Part shown: positions 22,060 through 35,160 of the stretch, one piece after another
Numbering within the stretch: the stretch's first letter is position 1
How the letters are laid out: the number at the start of each line of letters is the position of its first letter
Assembly: GCF_963576675.1 (NCBI RefSeq)
Contig: NC_088913.1
Location: 88,597,001 to 88,661,000, forward strand
Direction of reading: 5' to 3'
DNA: 64,000 bases
Origin: Euphorbia lathyris
Taxonomy: Eukaryota; Streptophyta; Magnoliopsida; Malpighiales; Euphorbiaceae
Notes under the pieces: model-generated
Told to the model about the DNA's origin: nothing
Databases searched by the model: none
What the model saw: the letters and a program-made list of their open reading frames with translations, nothing else
Position numbers and translations under genes: made by a program

Positions 22060-25000
22060 TAATAAATTGATTACTATAGGTAATCAAATTTTGTAGAGCA
22101 TATATGTAATATATGCTCACATAATCTGCTTGTACTGATCTTTAATTTAGTGTCATAAAAAAGTTTGGTGTTTCTTCTAAATTATGGAATTATATTGGGT
22201 GTTGCTTTTCTTTTAGAGAATTATATAGTTTGTGATTTATTAAATTTTTAAAAAAAACCTAAAAGAACTCATATTTTATATGGTGCTCTATATAAACTAA
22301 CCACTATTTGATGTGTGTTTTTACCATTTAATGAAATTAATTCAATGGTGAAAACACAAAATAATACTTTGTCAATATTAAAGAAAAAATTTCATTAAGA
22401 ATCAGCACTGGGGAAGTACAAACAAAACTAGGAGAGATGTTATTCTAAAAAAAACAGGAGAGATGTTTATCCAAACGTCACGGTGATACTCGGATTCAAC
22501 CGCTCTTGCAAAAACATGACATTTTATAAACCAATACAAAATAAGAATAGGTTCTTAACAAAACAAAATTATACTTACAAATTTAAAGTAGAAATTTAAA
22601 ATTTAACACATTTTAAGCTCTAAAATATCAAATTATTTAATCATCTTCTAAACACAGAATGTATATTATAACTATATTATAATAATAATAAAAAATTATA
22701 TATATATTAAAAAAAATTGGATCCTAGACGACCGTATTCCTGACCTATGCGTATGATCGGCTCTAGATACAATGGAGTGCTGACATTTTGCTAACATGAC
22801 ATATTGACTGCATGACTTTTTGCTAACATGACATGTTGACTGGATGAATTTTTCCATTGAGACCCCTGCTCGGCGAGCAAGCCCATTTGTACTCGGCGAG
22901 CAACTACCAGAAATGGATTTCGATCAGAATTCTTATAAAAAAAGTGACACGTGACATTGGTGTGGTCAACAGTCAAGCGCGTTTTCTACACGAGTCAATA
23001 TTTTGACCGAACATAGAGGTGTAAGGGGCTGTATGTGATGTTTTTGGAGAGTTGAGGGGGTTGAGAGGTTGTCCCCTAAGTTGAGGAGGCCAGGTGAAAA
23101 AAAATTACAAATTTAGGGGGCTGAGTGCCTATTAAACCTAATAAATATACAGTTATATAAAATCTTTAATATATGTAATTAATATAAATTAGTTAAACAT
23201 TTTTTTACATTACTTAACGGGTAATGATTTTGATCTCATGCCCGTCTCATACTTTTTTATATGGATAAAAATAGTCTTATTAGAATCAGATAGTGCTGAA
23301 TATCCACTGGTACAGTATCCGTTTTCATACATAAGTATATATGTATTAAGGTGTGTATATGGAGGTAAACTTTTGAGTGGAATTGTAGAAAATGTTAAAG
23401 AGTAAAATATGTGAGATGGGCAAAGTAATCTGAACTAGGAAGCGGAGAGGAGAATAATACATGAGATATCATCAACACTTCCTCTGGCTAAAGCCTCTTT
23501 TATCAACTTCTCTATGCTTGTTGTGCATCTTCCATCTCTCTTATGCATTCGTATGCCTCTTCATTCGACATCACCTGTACCAACACAGGTTACACAATTC
23601 ATTTAATACTGATACATATTCTCAAATTTAGAGATGGCAATTTCATGTTTTCTGTCAAAATCGCATTATCATATATATGTTTTATATGGTTTTATATGAA
23701 ATGGCGAATACAGAATTACTCATTGGGGACCGATTTTACATGTGCGTTCGTAAAAAAAATTTTTTGCTAAATCGAAATTCTCAATTTTTTTTTTGTATAT
23801 ATAGTATTGTTATAATTTGAATGGTCAAGAACCAATTTTTAAGCGTTAATGTATAATTTCTCAAAATTAAGTGTTAATGTATAAATCCAAATTTCTAATT
23901 TTTTTTTGACATATTAGACAGCTCTAAATCTAAATTTCTAACTTTTTTATCAGTTAGGTTTCCCTAAATCCAAACTTCTAATTTGTTTTTCCTGTTAAGG
24001 CTTCTTAAAATCAACTTATTAATTTTTTTTTATCTGGTAGACCTTCTGAAATCAAATTTTTTTATTTTGTTACCTATTCAGTCCTCTCTAAATCCAATGT
24101 AGAATTTCTTTTACATATTAGGATTATTAAATGAAATCTAATTTAATTTTGAGAAATTATATACTAATACTTAAAAATTGCAAATTATAATGAGTAGAAT
24201 GTAAAATATCAATTTTGATTCTATTGAGTCATATAGAATTTTTAAACATCTTAATGTTTAAATTTAATCAGTCTAGATTAGTGGCAGATACATAATTATT
24301 TAGTTAAAGGGCTGGTTTTACATGTGTATTAGCAAAAAGAATTTTAATTATTAATGTATAATTTCTCAAAATTAAGCTAGATTTTGTTTAAGTAACATGT
24401 AAAAAAAATTGGATTTAGAAAGGGCTGAACAGGTAAAAAAAAAATAAAAAAATTTGATTTGAAAGAGCCTATTAAAACAAAAAAAAATTAATAATTTGGA
24501 TTTAAAAAGGGCATAACAGGGAAAAAAAATAGAAATTTTGATTTTGAGATGACTAACAGGCTGAAAAAAATTAGAAATTTGGATTTAGAGTGGTCTAACA
24601 AGCTAAAAAGTTAGAAATTTGGATTTAGATAGTAGATAATGGACCCAAAATATTAAAATTTTGAATATTGAATGAATCTAACACTTAATGGATTATCTTA
24701 GGGGAAAAATTCAACCCTCAATAAAAAAATGAGACAAAGAGGTCGAAACTATCCGGATTAAGGTGGTTCCGGCGGCTGGAGGGACCCAGACCTTCTAGCC
24801 CTTCATATCTATGCTCCTGATCTAGATCTAATATAATAATAAATGATGAAATTTATTTAGTAATTAAGATTGATGGAAACACTAATATATATAATAAATT
24901 AATTTATAGCATTTGGATCTCCAACCCATTAATAAAACAAGTAATCATGTATGTATTGATAAAATCAACCTAATTCAGCAATTATTTAATTGAAGTGAGA

Positions 25001-26340
25001 TGGATTGGATGACGACAATCATGTATGTATTTGTTCATGTGTTTTTACGAAAAAACAGATTTACCCTTAAATCAAATAAACCCACAAAACTATCCTTGAA
25101 TTTTCCATAAACCTGCAATTATACTCTAATCTGGCGGAGCTGCTAAACGACGATGACATCAAACCTTCTTGTCTCTAAAAAAATTGGATGACGACAATCA
25201 AAATTCATTTGGGTTCTTATTGTTTTCTATTGCTATTGCTTTTGGATTAATTAGGAGGTTTAGACGTCATTTTGTTAGGTTGATTGAGCTTTTATGAAAA
25301 TGAATTTTGACTAATCTGTTCTTTAAACTTGCTTTTAATCGAAATTGAATGTGCATATTTTTTTCTGTTTGTGATTGGTTGTTCTTTTCTGAAGTTTTTC
25401 TAGAGATAAGAAGGTTTGATGTCATCGCTGTTTAGCAGCTCCGTCAGATTAGGGTATAATTGCAGGTTTATGGAAAATTCAGGGATAGTTTTGTGGGTTT
25501 ATTTGATTTAAGGGCAAATCTATTTTTCCGAGAAAACATAAGGACAAATATGTGTATTAACCCTTTAGGATTTGTTTCTTGTTCGGTCCAACTAATCTAT
25601 ATATATTAACCTGAAAAAGCGTTTAAGGATAGAATACATAAACCTTTATTTCTAAAAACATCTAGGAATAAAACGGTGAACTGCGAAGAAGTCATTCAGG
25701 AAAAAAAAAAATAAGATATTAAAATAAGTTTAAGGTTTTTGAAAAAGTATCAATTTAGGCTCAACATTCAAAATAGCGTTAATATAGGCTTAACGTTTAC
25801 AACATAATATCAATTTAGGTTTAACATTTACAATATAGCATCAATTTAGGCACTACGTATAAAATAGCACCAATATAGGCTTGACGTTCAAAAAATAATA
25901 TGAATTTAAACTTAACATTTACAAAAATATATACAATTTAAACTAAACGTCATATTAAATTAATCATATTATATTCTTTCTCTATTAACTTTATATGTTA
26001 TTTTTTTACTTAGTTCTATATTCTTATTTACTATAATACAATTAATTAGATACTTGCCCATTAAGATTTTACATTTGTTTTTCATCAATGATTTCATGAC
26101 TACTAAATTTCATTATTCATGTAATACATGCAAACTAAAAGTAATTGAATATCCACAATATTTCGAACACTGACATGTATCAATATTATTTTAACTAGGA
26201 GTAATAAATAAGAAAATAGAACTAAATAAAAAGATAACATATTGTTGGCCCAAAATAAATAAATTTTATTTTCATGTATATAGAAAGCTTATATTTGATT
26301 TTAGGGTATAGTTTCCATTTTTCTAGAAAAAAATAAAATA
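22060..26340. other. Gene-free AT-rich spacer between copies B and C, related to the E-F spacer
   Basis: No gene is supported. 23800-25000 and 25565-25620 correspond to 56930-57240 and 57340-57400 in the spacer before copy F (shared AAGTAATCATGTATGTATTG and CCAACTAATCTATATATATT). 22265-22370 is a worn copy of the MITE at 29525. 23040-23130 is one arm of a GGGGGCTGAGTGCC-type foldback. 25740-25930 holds several copies of CAATTTAGGCTTAACGTT-like text. Confidence 0.6.
25035..25563. mobile_element. Foldback element with about 150 bp inverted arms
   Basis: Left arm: ACAGATTTACCCTTAAATCA, CCACAAAACTATCC, CCTGCAATTATACTCTAATC, GGCGGAGCTGCTAAACG. Right arm: their complements at 25400-25550. The matching place in the E-F spacer (about 57240-57345) has no such element, which supports an insertion after duplication. 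No ORF is seen. Confidence 0.78.
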
Positions 26341-26349
26341 AATATATAT

Positions 26350-28077
26350 ATGTAAACTCACCTCCAGCCAATGAGGGCGTCAATCAAACACGAGGGGCGT
26401 GTATTCCTATACGCGGGCCGTATACCACACATCCGGAGAAGTTCCACTTCAGAGGCTCAAGTACGCGTGGCGTAAAGCTAGACACGTCACGGTTAAAGCG
26501 CATCAACAAGGCGTTCCAAGTTCAGGAGCACAAACACGCGGGGCGTCCTTCTCTTACGCAGCGCGTACTTTCCTACGCGGGACGTAACACCAGAGGCGCC
26601 ACGCGCAGATACCATCAACGAAATGCACAAGCTTCAGGACCTCCAATACGCAGGGCGTAACCAAGGATACGCGGGGCGTATCGTCTCTTCCGACAACAGT
26701 TGGAAGCAGTCAATGGAAGTTGATGGTAGTTAGTGGAAGTTGAGGTAGTGGGGTGATGTGGCATGGAGGTAGTTGAGTTAGTTGGTGAATAATTACCAAA
26801 ATTCCGCTTAATAATTACCAAAATGCCACTCCAAAATCACTCAACTCAACACAACAAAACCCCTTCCTAAGGTCCCTTCCAATGCTCTCTAGTTTCTAGT
26901 TTTAAGTTCTTAGTTCTTCAAAGTTCTTCTTTTCGTTCTTCGTTTTTCTTAGCTTCGATCCCTTTTTTAGCTCTCTTTAGCTCCAATTCAAGTTCCAATA
27001 GCCTCTTTCCAAGTTTTTCTAATTCAATTTAGCATTCCAAGCCTTTAATTTGTTCAATTCCTAGCTAAAACTCTGTTTTCAAATTAATTTTCCAGATTCG
27101 TCCAACTACTTTCAAAGCCCGATTTCGTGCATTTAAATTCATTTTTTGCTTTCAATCCCTTCAACAAAGTTGTTACTGACGTTCTGAATTTCAATCTAGT
27201 GTATTTATTTGCCCAATTCTGTGCCCAGAAACCGTAGTTACAAGCCAATCTTTACAGCCCAAATTCTTTTAGACATTCTGTTTCCAGAATTTTCCAGATT
27301 CGTCCAGTTATTTTCAACTCCCAATTTCGTCTACTTAGCATCCGTTTTAGCCTTCGATCCCTTATAGAAGTTTGTTCCTGACATTCCGAAATTAAATTTA
27401 GCCTATTTACTCGTCCAATTCCGTGTTCTTAAACGCCCAAACGAGCCTCCCAAAGTTGAAGATTAAATCTGTCCCATTTGCCTACCAACGTTTTGCCATT
27501 GCCAAGATCATATACCGTACGGGCCCGACCGACCACATCTCTCCAAGAACCTCAAGCTGACACCAAAATTCAACATCAATCCGAGATAGCTATTGTGGCT
27601 CCGAGTTTGTTGTTGAATTCCAATTTATTTTAATTGCATTTCAATTCTTTGTATTGATTTGTCTCTTCCCAATTCAATTGATTATCTATATGTTTAGTAT
27701 AGACATATTTCAATTGTAATTCATTTTCAATTTCATGCTTGTTGAACATATTCATATCAATAAAACACCAATTTTTCCAAAATCTCGTGTCAATTTCGCA
27801 TTTTAATTTCCTTTATTTTTCTGTCTTCAATTTATACGCTTAGATTAAATAAAAACAATTTATCTCGCAAAGTTTCTATACGGTGCGAGAGACCCAAAAG
27901 GGACTTTTTCAATCCTTGCGTCCCTCGCCAATCGCTTCGATTAGATTTCAAGTTTTGGCGCGTATTTCCATAAACTTAACCATTTTAATTGAGAAGTAAT
28001 CTTCTCTGGCACGCCCGCACCCTAACCACACGTGACAAGGTTGAAATTAGCATATTTCGAAAATATCGCTAACAATT
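26350..28077 (+). repeat. LTR of an uncharacterised retrotransposon, U3 rich in ACGCGGGGCGT motifs
   Basis: Non-coding DNA of about 1.7 kb ends CGCTAACA just before a primer-site-like TGGCACGCCCAGTGGGAC. The first 350 bp hold about seven close variants of TACGCGGGGCGTA (near 26418, 26460, 26536, 26555, 26575, 26646 and 26668). AATAAA at about 27759 would suit the poly(A) signal. The left border is uncertain (26350 or 26370). No second LTR or gag-pol follows, so the element is truncated after the leader. Confidence 0.6.
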
Positions 28078-28079
28078 TT

Positions 28080-28440
28080 TGGCACGCCCAGTGGGACCTA
28101 TTTTTAAGCTTCGCCAAAAATTTTAGAACCCGTTTTTGTGCCTATTTCTTCTGTAACTTTTTTCATATCACATTTATTTTTTTCGCCCCACTTCCACTTT
28201 ACCAAAATTTATTAGCTAACGCTAATAATTTTTGGCACGCCCAGTGGGACCTATTTTTAAGCTTTGCCAAAAATTTTAGAACCCGTTTTTGTGCCTATTT
28301 CTTCTGTAACTTTTTTCATATCACATTTATTTTTTTCGCCCCACTTCCACTTTACCAAAATTTATTAGCTAACGCTAACAATTTTTGGCACGCCCAGTGG
28401 GACGTACTTTTAAGCTTTGCCAAAAATTTCAATACCGTTT
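28080..28440 (+). repeat. Triplicated 153 bp unit starting with a primer-binding-site-like motif
   Basis: TGGCACGCCCAGTGGGAC starts at 28080, 28233 and 28386, spaced exactly 153 bp. The first two units are almost identical and the third diverges after about 60 bp. The first copy is placed 4-5 bases after the probable LTR end, where minus-strand priming would start. The matching tRNA was not identified. The period of 51 codons produces an open frame of 181 codons that is not a gene. Confidence 0.7.
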
Positions 28441-28599
28441 TTTACTCATTTTTTCGTCACGATTTATTTATTTATTTTTTCCTCTCACACTCAGCTTTTC
28501 AATTTAGTTTATTATTATTCCATGCTCTTACTTTATGCAATTTTATTCGCTTTATTTTCATAATAAATTTGATTTAATCATTTTTCTATTATTCACGGA

Positions 28600-29460
28600 G
28601 AATGCCTCTGAATATCAATAGGTGCATAACAATTAAGCCATGACGAGGACAACATACGAAAATGCAAGGGACGCTACGATACCGGTGTATAACAATATCA
28701 ATAGGTGCATAACAATCAGTGATGCTTGAGTTCCGTAAAGTTTTCTGTTCGGTGATATTTATGTTACGTTATATTATGTTTGTGTGAGGATATAAATCAA
28801 CTGCATAAAGGGAGTAGTATTTAATACAAAATCTAAATGGATGACATTAGACATTTATTATTATCATTAGTGTGACATTAGAATATATGAATTATAGAAA
28901 TTGTAAGTTTAATGATTGCTTATAAATAAATGAATGCTTAAAGAAATAAAAAAAAAATTAAGGATTTACAAATTGATCTTGGAATCCTATGGATTTATAA
29001 ATTGAGCTTACGATCCTAGAAATTTATAAATTGAGTTTAAAATTCTAAGGTAATAAATAGGGGGACAACACCATTAATTAGAACATCATTAATGTTGTAT
29101 TTGGTTATCATAAATAATGTTGTACATTCTTAATGTCAAACTTTTCGTGTTCTCAATGAATAGTCATTTATTAAGATTTAATGCATATAACATTGATTAG
29201 ACGGATACAAAATTATTTAAAAGAAGACGTCTTCTTATGTAAAATAAAAACATGCGGAAAAAAATTATTTCTTGGAAGTTGGTTATATCTTGAGGAAAGA
29301 GAAAACGTTTTTCAAAGCACAATATTCCAAGTTACAACTAACATGTCATAAGGTAAACCAATTTTAATATTAAATCACAACTTAAATCATGGACCACTAG
29401 ATCTTGATCCAATGGATATTAATCACTCACCACTCATGGAGATAATTTAGTACTCACAAC
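28600..29460. other. Gene-free AT-rich spacer
   Basis: 28611-28634 and 28691-28714 share AATATCAATAGGTGCATAAC, a short direct repeat right after the truncated LTR element. The rest shows nothing recognisable. Confidence 0.5.

Positions 29461-29463
<3 letters not shown>

Positions 29464-29523
<60 letters not shown>
29464..29523. repeat. (TA)n microsatellite
   Basis: About 30 uninterrupted TA units. Similar tracts lie at 31996-32054 and 62376-62440. Confidence 0.95.
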
Positions 29524-29524
<1 letters not shown>

Positions 29525-29525
<1 letters not shown>

Positions 29526-29670
29526 GCGGTAAATGCTATGCTTACTTTGTTTTTTACAAAGTAAGTCTTACTTTGTGCGTTTTTACCATTGGATTAATTT
29601 TATGCTCCATCATCCAATGGTAAAAACACACCAAGTAATGGTACTTTATAAAAAACAAAGTAACATTAGA
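29525..29670. mobile_element. Short hairpin MITE (GTTTTTACAAAGTAAG family)
   Basis: Inverted arms: ATGCTATGCTTACTTTG and TTTTTTACAAAGTAAG on the left, ACTTTATAAAAAACAAAGTA on the right, with TGGATTAATTTTATGCTCCA in the centre. A close copy lies at 32395-32520, with worn copies near 22270 and 57680. Confidence 0.7.
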
Positions 29671-29911
29671 ATACCAAAATAATAATTATTATTTTTATAT
29701 AACTTTTAAAAATAATTATTTTATTATAATTACAATAAGTCTTAAAATATATATATTATTTTATTATAATTAAAATAAGTCTTAAAATATATATTATTTT
29801 ATTGTAATTAAAATAAGTTTTGAATTATATATATGTAAATAAGATCCTAAAAGGGAAGCTTTCAGGGAGCTCCTGAATGGGAACCCGTAAACAGATGTCT
29901 ATATTGGCTCT

Positions 29912-30852
29912 CAGGGCCGGCTCTAGACCTAGGCCTGGGGTGCACCAGTCTAGGGCCCCAGGTTGGAAGGGGCCCCAAAAATATTAAGTGTTGTAAATAA
30001 ATATTTTATGTTTTAAATATTATACCTAAATTCAAAGTAGTAGAATGGTAATACTTTGTCCTTTAATTAAAGAGGGTAGGAGTTCAATCCCCATCTTTGT
30101 AATATTTTTTAATATATAAATGATATTGGAAGTTAAGGGTAAGAAAGCAAGTTTCATTTTATTACTTCATTTTTGAATTACTATTTTTAATTTGATTAAA
30201 TTTAGAAATTAAAAAAAGTTTCATTTTATTACCTTAGTTTCACTTTATTACCTTAAATTGATAAAATTTAAAAATTAAAAATTAATTTATGCAATGATAC
30301 GAATAAAAAAGCAACAAAAACAATATCAATAATAACAATAAATCTAAAAAAAATTAATAATGCTGCTGTAAATAATTATAGTGTGTAATTTTATCATCAC
30401 TAATTTTTATTTCAAATTAAAAGAGAAAATGTTTTCTAAAATAAAGAGAGAAAAATAAATATATAAAGTATACATTATTATTATTATTATTGAACTCTTA
30501 CAAATAAATGATTATTTTGTAGATGAGTTATTGGGAGAATCTTCCATCCAAAAATCTCATACAATATTTTACGTTTTGTAGGAGAAAGCGTAGTTGTTTC
30601 CTATATTTTCTACATATATACTTTTTTGTAGCAGATTCATATTTTTCTTGTACTGTATAGAAGTTGATTTTTTTTTTAATATAAACAGTGATAAAATCAT
30701 ACAAGATGACATAATTCTTTCTGAAAGCTCATTAATAAAAAAAAAATTAAAAGACCTATCCAACCTTTACACTTTAATTAGTAAATTTTATATTAAAAGA
30801 GTCCTTACCATTTATTTTACTTAGGGCCCCTAAATTGTCAGGAGCGGCCCTG
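29912..30852. mobile_element. Non-autonomous hAT-like element with 8 bp target duplication
   Basis: The ends are CAGGGCCGGCTC and its inverted partner GAGCGGCCCTG. The flanks are TTGGCTCT (29904-29911) and TTGGCTCC (30853-30860), an 8 bp duplication with one mismatch, as expected for hAT elements. The inside is AT-rich with no transposase ORF, so it would depend on an active relative. Confidence 0.8.
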
Positions 30853-31551
30853 TTGGCTCCCCCAAGAGGCACCCCCGTAATTAAGTAACATAGAAAAATC
30901 TAATTTATCTACTTACGGTTACCAAAGATTAGGTGACCAAAATACCTTAAATCTTATCTAATCCATAAGAACTTAACCTAATTAGCATAGAGTTTGTGAA
31001 ATAAATTTTGGAGGTCCATGTATATTGTGTTGTGGAACCAAACCTTTTATTTTCTAAGGTTATCATTTTCAAATATTTTTCTCTCTAATCATTCATGTTC
31101 TCTCTCCTTACCAAATAACACCTAAATGATCTCAAATTTAAAAGTTGAAAAATTAAAGTTGTTTAAAATATCATTAAATTTTTGAATTTTGAGATCGTGA
31201 AATGCTCATTTTAATTTTGAGATCATTGATTTTAGTAAATGAAAGACCCTCACTCTCGTTTCAATAAAAAAAAATTACAGACACCAGTTTGACAAAAAGT
31301 GAAACCACATGTTTTTTACCCTTTATGTAATTATTATAAAGTATTTTGAACATAAGCTTTTATAATAAATGACAACATTTATTTGAAAGTTACAAGTGTT
31401 TTCTTAAATTTATATTTTTTCTTGTCTACCCTATCTCAAATAAATTAACCTCTTCATATTTTTTTTACCTTTTACATAATACAAATTTAACATCCATAAA
31501 AGAAAAGCACTTCCTGACGAAATTAATTATAAAAATCAACAAATTTGCATG

Positions 31552-31992
31552 CGTTTGGTATGCTATAATGCAATGTAATGTAATCAAGATTATAATGTAA
31601 TCAAGGTTGTAATGTAATGAAATGGAATAACCATTACATTACCATGTTTGGTTAGTAAAATTTTACAATTGATGTATGTAATTACCATTACATGATCATT
31701 AGGGGTGTGCATCGGTTTAAACCGAACCGAAAAAACCGAATACCAAAATGATCAAAATAATTCATACCGACGAGTAATAGGTAAAACCGAATTAAAACCG
31801 AATCGAAATATGTGGTTCGGTTCGGTTTAAACCGAACAACCCGAATTAAGTTAAAAATAACAAATAAAAATTATTATATTTTCTCATTAAATTTACCTCA
31901 ACAACAACAAAAATTGAAATATTTCTAAAATATATCTAGATTGGGTTATTATCTCAACAATAACAAAAAAAAAAAAATTAAACTTGTATAAT

Positions 31993-32060
<68 letters not shown>

Positions 32061-32664
32061 GTGCAATTCGGTGCGGTTCAGTTTTTTTACATTTTCTGTC
32101 AAACCGAAACGAACCGAACTGAATACCGAAATAAACTTAAAATTAAAATCGATGTCGAACCGAATTGTTAAAAAAACCGAACTAAAAAACGGAATTCACT
32201 CGGTTCGGTATGCGGTTTAAACCGAACCGATGCATACCTTCAATTATCATGTTTGTTTTGCTATGTATAACCATAAATTTCTATTTACTCTTATAAATAT
32301 ATATAACAATGGTAATAATAAAAAATTAATAATAATGTGATGTAAAAAATGAAGGAAATGAAAATGTTAGAGTGAAGGAATTAGGAAATACAGGTAAAGG
32401 CTATGCTTACTTTGTTTTTTACAAAGTAAGTCTTACTTGGTGTGTTTTCACCATTAGATTAATTTTATGCTCCATCATCTAATTGTGAAAACACACCAAG
32501 TAATGGTACTTTGGATTACAAAACTTATTGAAGAAAATTGAAATCATGGAATTCTCATTACATTCCAATAAAACTATAAAGAGCATCCAAACATAGTAAT
32601 GGACTTTTAATGTAATAAGCATTCCATTACAAAGTCCATTACGCCTTACCGAACGTACCCTTAG
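31552..32664. mobile_element. Foldback element (GTTTGGTATGCTATAATG family) with another foldback nested inside
   Basis: The left arm has GCGTTTGGTATGCTATAATG and CCATGTTTGGTTAGTAAA. The right arm has GCATCCAAACATAGTAATGG and CCATTACGCCTTACCGAACG. Between them, 31698-32246 is a second element and 32395-32520 a third, small hairpin. The family recurs at 32955-34256. Confidence 0.65.
31698..32246. mobile_element. Foldback element of the GGGTGTGCATCGGTT family
   Basis: It starts AGGGGTGTGCATCGGTTTAA and ends in the inverted form (TTTAAACCGAACCGATGCAT). It is dense in ACCGAA/TTCGGT words and contains a (TA)n tract at 31996-32054. Related copies lie at 33284-33806 and, as a right half, at 62345-62755. 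Confidence 0.75.
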
Positions 32665-33283
32665 AAGAGTAAATTATACACGTTAACAAAAATTAAAACT
32701 TTTTTTAACGTATATAATTTTCAAAATGCCTAATTAAATAATTTGCTTTATGTCTATCTAGATCTAGAACCAACCTTGCAAGAAAATCTATCATTACAAA
32801 ATAATAGGTAATATAAGAGTTGAGTAAGACTATTTTCGTCTTTACTATAATACCTTAAACAGTGGCAGATCTAGGATTTGAGGGAGGGAAGAAGGGGGAA
32901 CAAAACTCTATGTAAAATTTTTTTAGACTAATGTTTGTAGTTAAGAGCAAAAATACCCTTAGGCCCCGTTTGGTACGCTGTAATGGACGTCGTAATGGAA
33001 TAACCATTACAATGGAGGTTTATTACCATGTTTGGTTAGTCATATCATTTTTGCTGTAATGGAATCATCATTACATCATTACATCATTTAATAATTTCTT
33101 CACAAATTTATGTAATGAGCATTACAAATAAAATAGTCATGAATCCCCATTACGATAGCCCTTGTATTTTTATTACTAACGGTGAAATACGAAAAAAACA
33201 TAAAAACATAAAAACCGAAAAAATACGAAAATGTGAAAAAACCGAAAATGAAAAAAATGCAAAAAACGAAAAACATGAAAACT

Positions 33284-33463
33284 AGGGGTGTGCATCGGTT
33301 CGGTTTAAATCGCATACCGAACCAAACCGAGTGAATTCGGTTTTTCGGTTCGGTTTTTTTAACAATTCGTTTCAGCATCGGTTTTAATGTTAAGTGTATG
33401 TCGGTATTCGGTTTGACAGATAATGTAAAAAAACCGAACCGCACCGAATTACACATATTTTAC

Positions 33464-33496
<33 letters not shown>

Positions 33497-33806
33497 CAAA
33501 CATATATTTGATTGTACAAGTTTAATTTATTATTATTATTATTATTGAGATAATAACCCGATATAGATATATTTTGGAAATATTTCAATTTTTATTGTTG
33601 TTGAGGTAAATTTAATGAGAAAATATGGTGATTTTTATTTATTATTTGTTATTTTTAACTTAATTCGGTTTATTCGGTTTAAACTGAACCGAACCGTATA
33701 TTTCGATTCGGTTTTATATATTATTCGGTTCGGTGTCGGTGTGAATTATTTTGATCATTTCAGTATTCGGTTTTTTCGGTTCGGTTTTCTATCGATGCAC
33801 ACCCCT
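33284..33806. mobile_element. Foldback element of the GGGTGTGCATCGGTT family, nested copy
   Basis: The left end TAGGGGTGTGCATCGGTTCG and the right end CGATGCACACCCCTA are inverted, with AACCGAACC-rich arms and a short (TA)n tract at 33469-33495. Flanking A-rich DNA (33180-33280 and 33810-34070) is a degenerate ACGAAAAAACATGAAAA tandem array, which gives long Phe-rich open frames on the minus strand without coding meaning. Confidence 0.75.
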
Positions 33807-34519
33807 AATGAAAACGAGAAAAATATGAATACACAGAAATAGTAAAACGAGAAAAAAACATGAAAAAACTGAAATACGAGAATAAAATGCAAAAAATATG
33901 AAAAAGAGAAAAAAATATGAAAAACACGAAAATGGTAAAATGAGAAAAAACACGAAAAAATGTGAAATGAAAAAACGAGAAAAAAAATGAGAAAAGCAAC
34001 GAAATATGAATTTTTTTTTGAAGAAAACATGAAAATCTGAAAAATGCAAAAAAAAAAAAAAAACATGAAACTTGTATTTAACTAATATAAATATACGTAT
34101 TGCAATGATAATTGCATTTTATGAATTTTATTAAAATTTGTCAACCAAACATGGTAATGTAATCATGATTCCATTCCATTCCATTCCATTACACATTTGA
34201 TTATATTACAACTTTGATTATATTACATTGCATTACAACGTACCAAACGGACCCTTAACGTTTTGGATCAGGAGCAATTTTACCCCTAACGTCTAAAATG
34301 GTGCAATTTTACCCCTAATGTTTGTAGCCAAGAGCAATTTTACCCCTAACGTTGATAAATTGGATCAATTTTAGACACTATTATAACAAATAGTCATTTT
34401 TTTCTTTATTTTTCATCAATTGCATATCAAATTGTTCTAAAAAAGGGATATAATGTTTTTTGTAATTTAATAATAAAATTGGAGATTAGTATTTATAAAT
34501 TCGGTGAATTTTTTTTTAT

Positions 34520-35160
34520 CTAATTCGTACAAAAGACAGTGATATAGATTGAAGTCGACTGAGAGTTTTAATCTTAAACTCACAAAAAATACAAACTTTT
34601 CAAGCTAAACTTGAAGGTTGAATAAACCCAACAAGGAAAAAACCTTGGCTCTAATGGAGGCTATATGTTCTTAATTCATCAAAAGTTAGGAAACATTACA
34701 AAATGAGGAGCTTATACACTCCCTCAAATCTAAAATGAAATGTCTAAAAGCCCACATTAGGGTTACAACAATAGTTAAACTTCTAAGGGTAAAATAGGAA
34801 TAAAAAGTGATGAAAGTAATTCAGCAAATAAAAGGAGAGACAAAATTGTAATTTGCTAAGTGGTCCTTCATGGTCATGGTAGGAAGAATTTGCTGAAAAA
34901 GTATTCTCCAGCATTGGCACGCTCCGCGTAACCCTCGGCATGTCCCGCGTGGTTGTACTCCTGGACTTGGTGGTTCTCGCTGGGGATCCTCACGCGCAGC
35001 GTCCCCAGAAGTACGCCCCGCGTACTTAACCTCCTGGGCAGAACTCTCTTCGGGCGCTGGATCCACGCTTTGCGCATCGGATGGCACGACCCGCATGTAT
35101 GACCTGCTGGACTGTTCTTCCGACTTTGGGCTCTTCACGCCCCGCGCCCTAATAGGTGCA
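34520..35160 (-). repeat. LTR-like fragment on the minus strand with ACGCGGGGCGT motifs
   Basis: On the minus strand the right part holds GGCGCGGGGCGTG, GTACGCGGGGCGTAC and related words (35130, 35014, 34990, 34915), then an AT-rich part with a GTGTATAAGCTCC segment. This layout recalls the LTR at 26350. The copy at 63460-64000 is nearly identical. A minus-strand open stretch (35138-34821 and upstream) has no known domain. Borders are uncertain. Confidence 0.5.

Noticed and set aside
28032..28577. Open frame of 181 codons with repeated residues
   Set aside because: The repetition comes from a 153 bp (51-codon) tandem unit of a retrotransposon leader. The composition is Phe-rich and there is no domain or promoter.
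31698..33806. Endogenous viral sequence because of dense ACCGAACC words
   Set aside because: No viral protein is encoded, and the inverted ends show foldback transposable elements.
33755..34066. Phe/Ser-rich open frames on the minus strand, also at 62735-62984
   Set aside because: They arise from an A-rich degenerate tandem array and exist in several frames at once.
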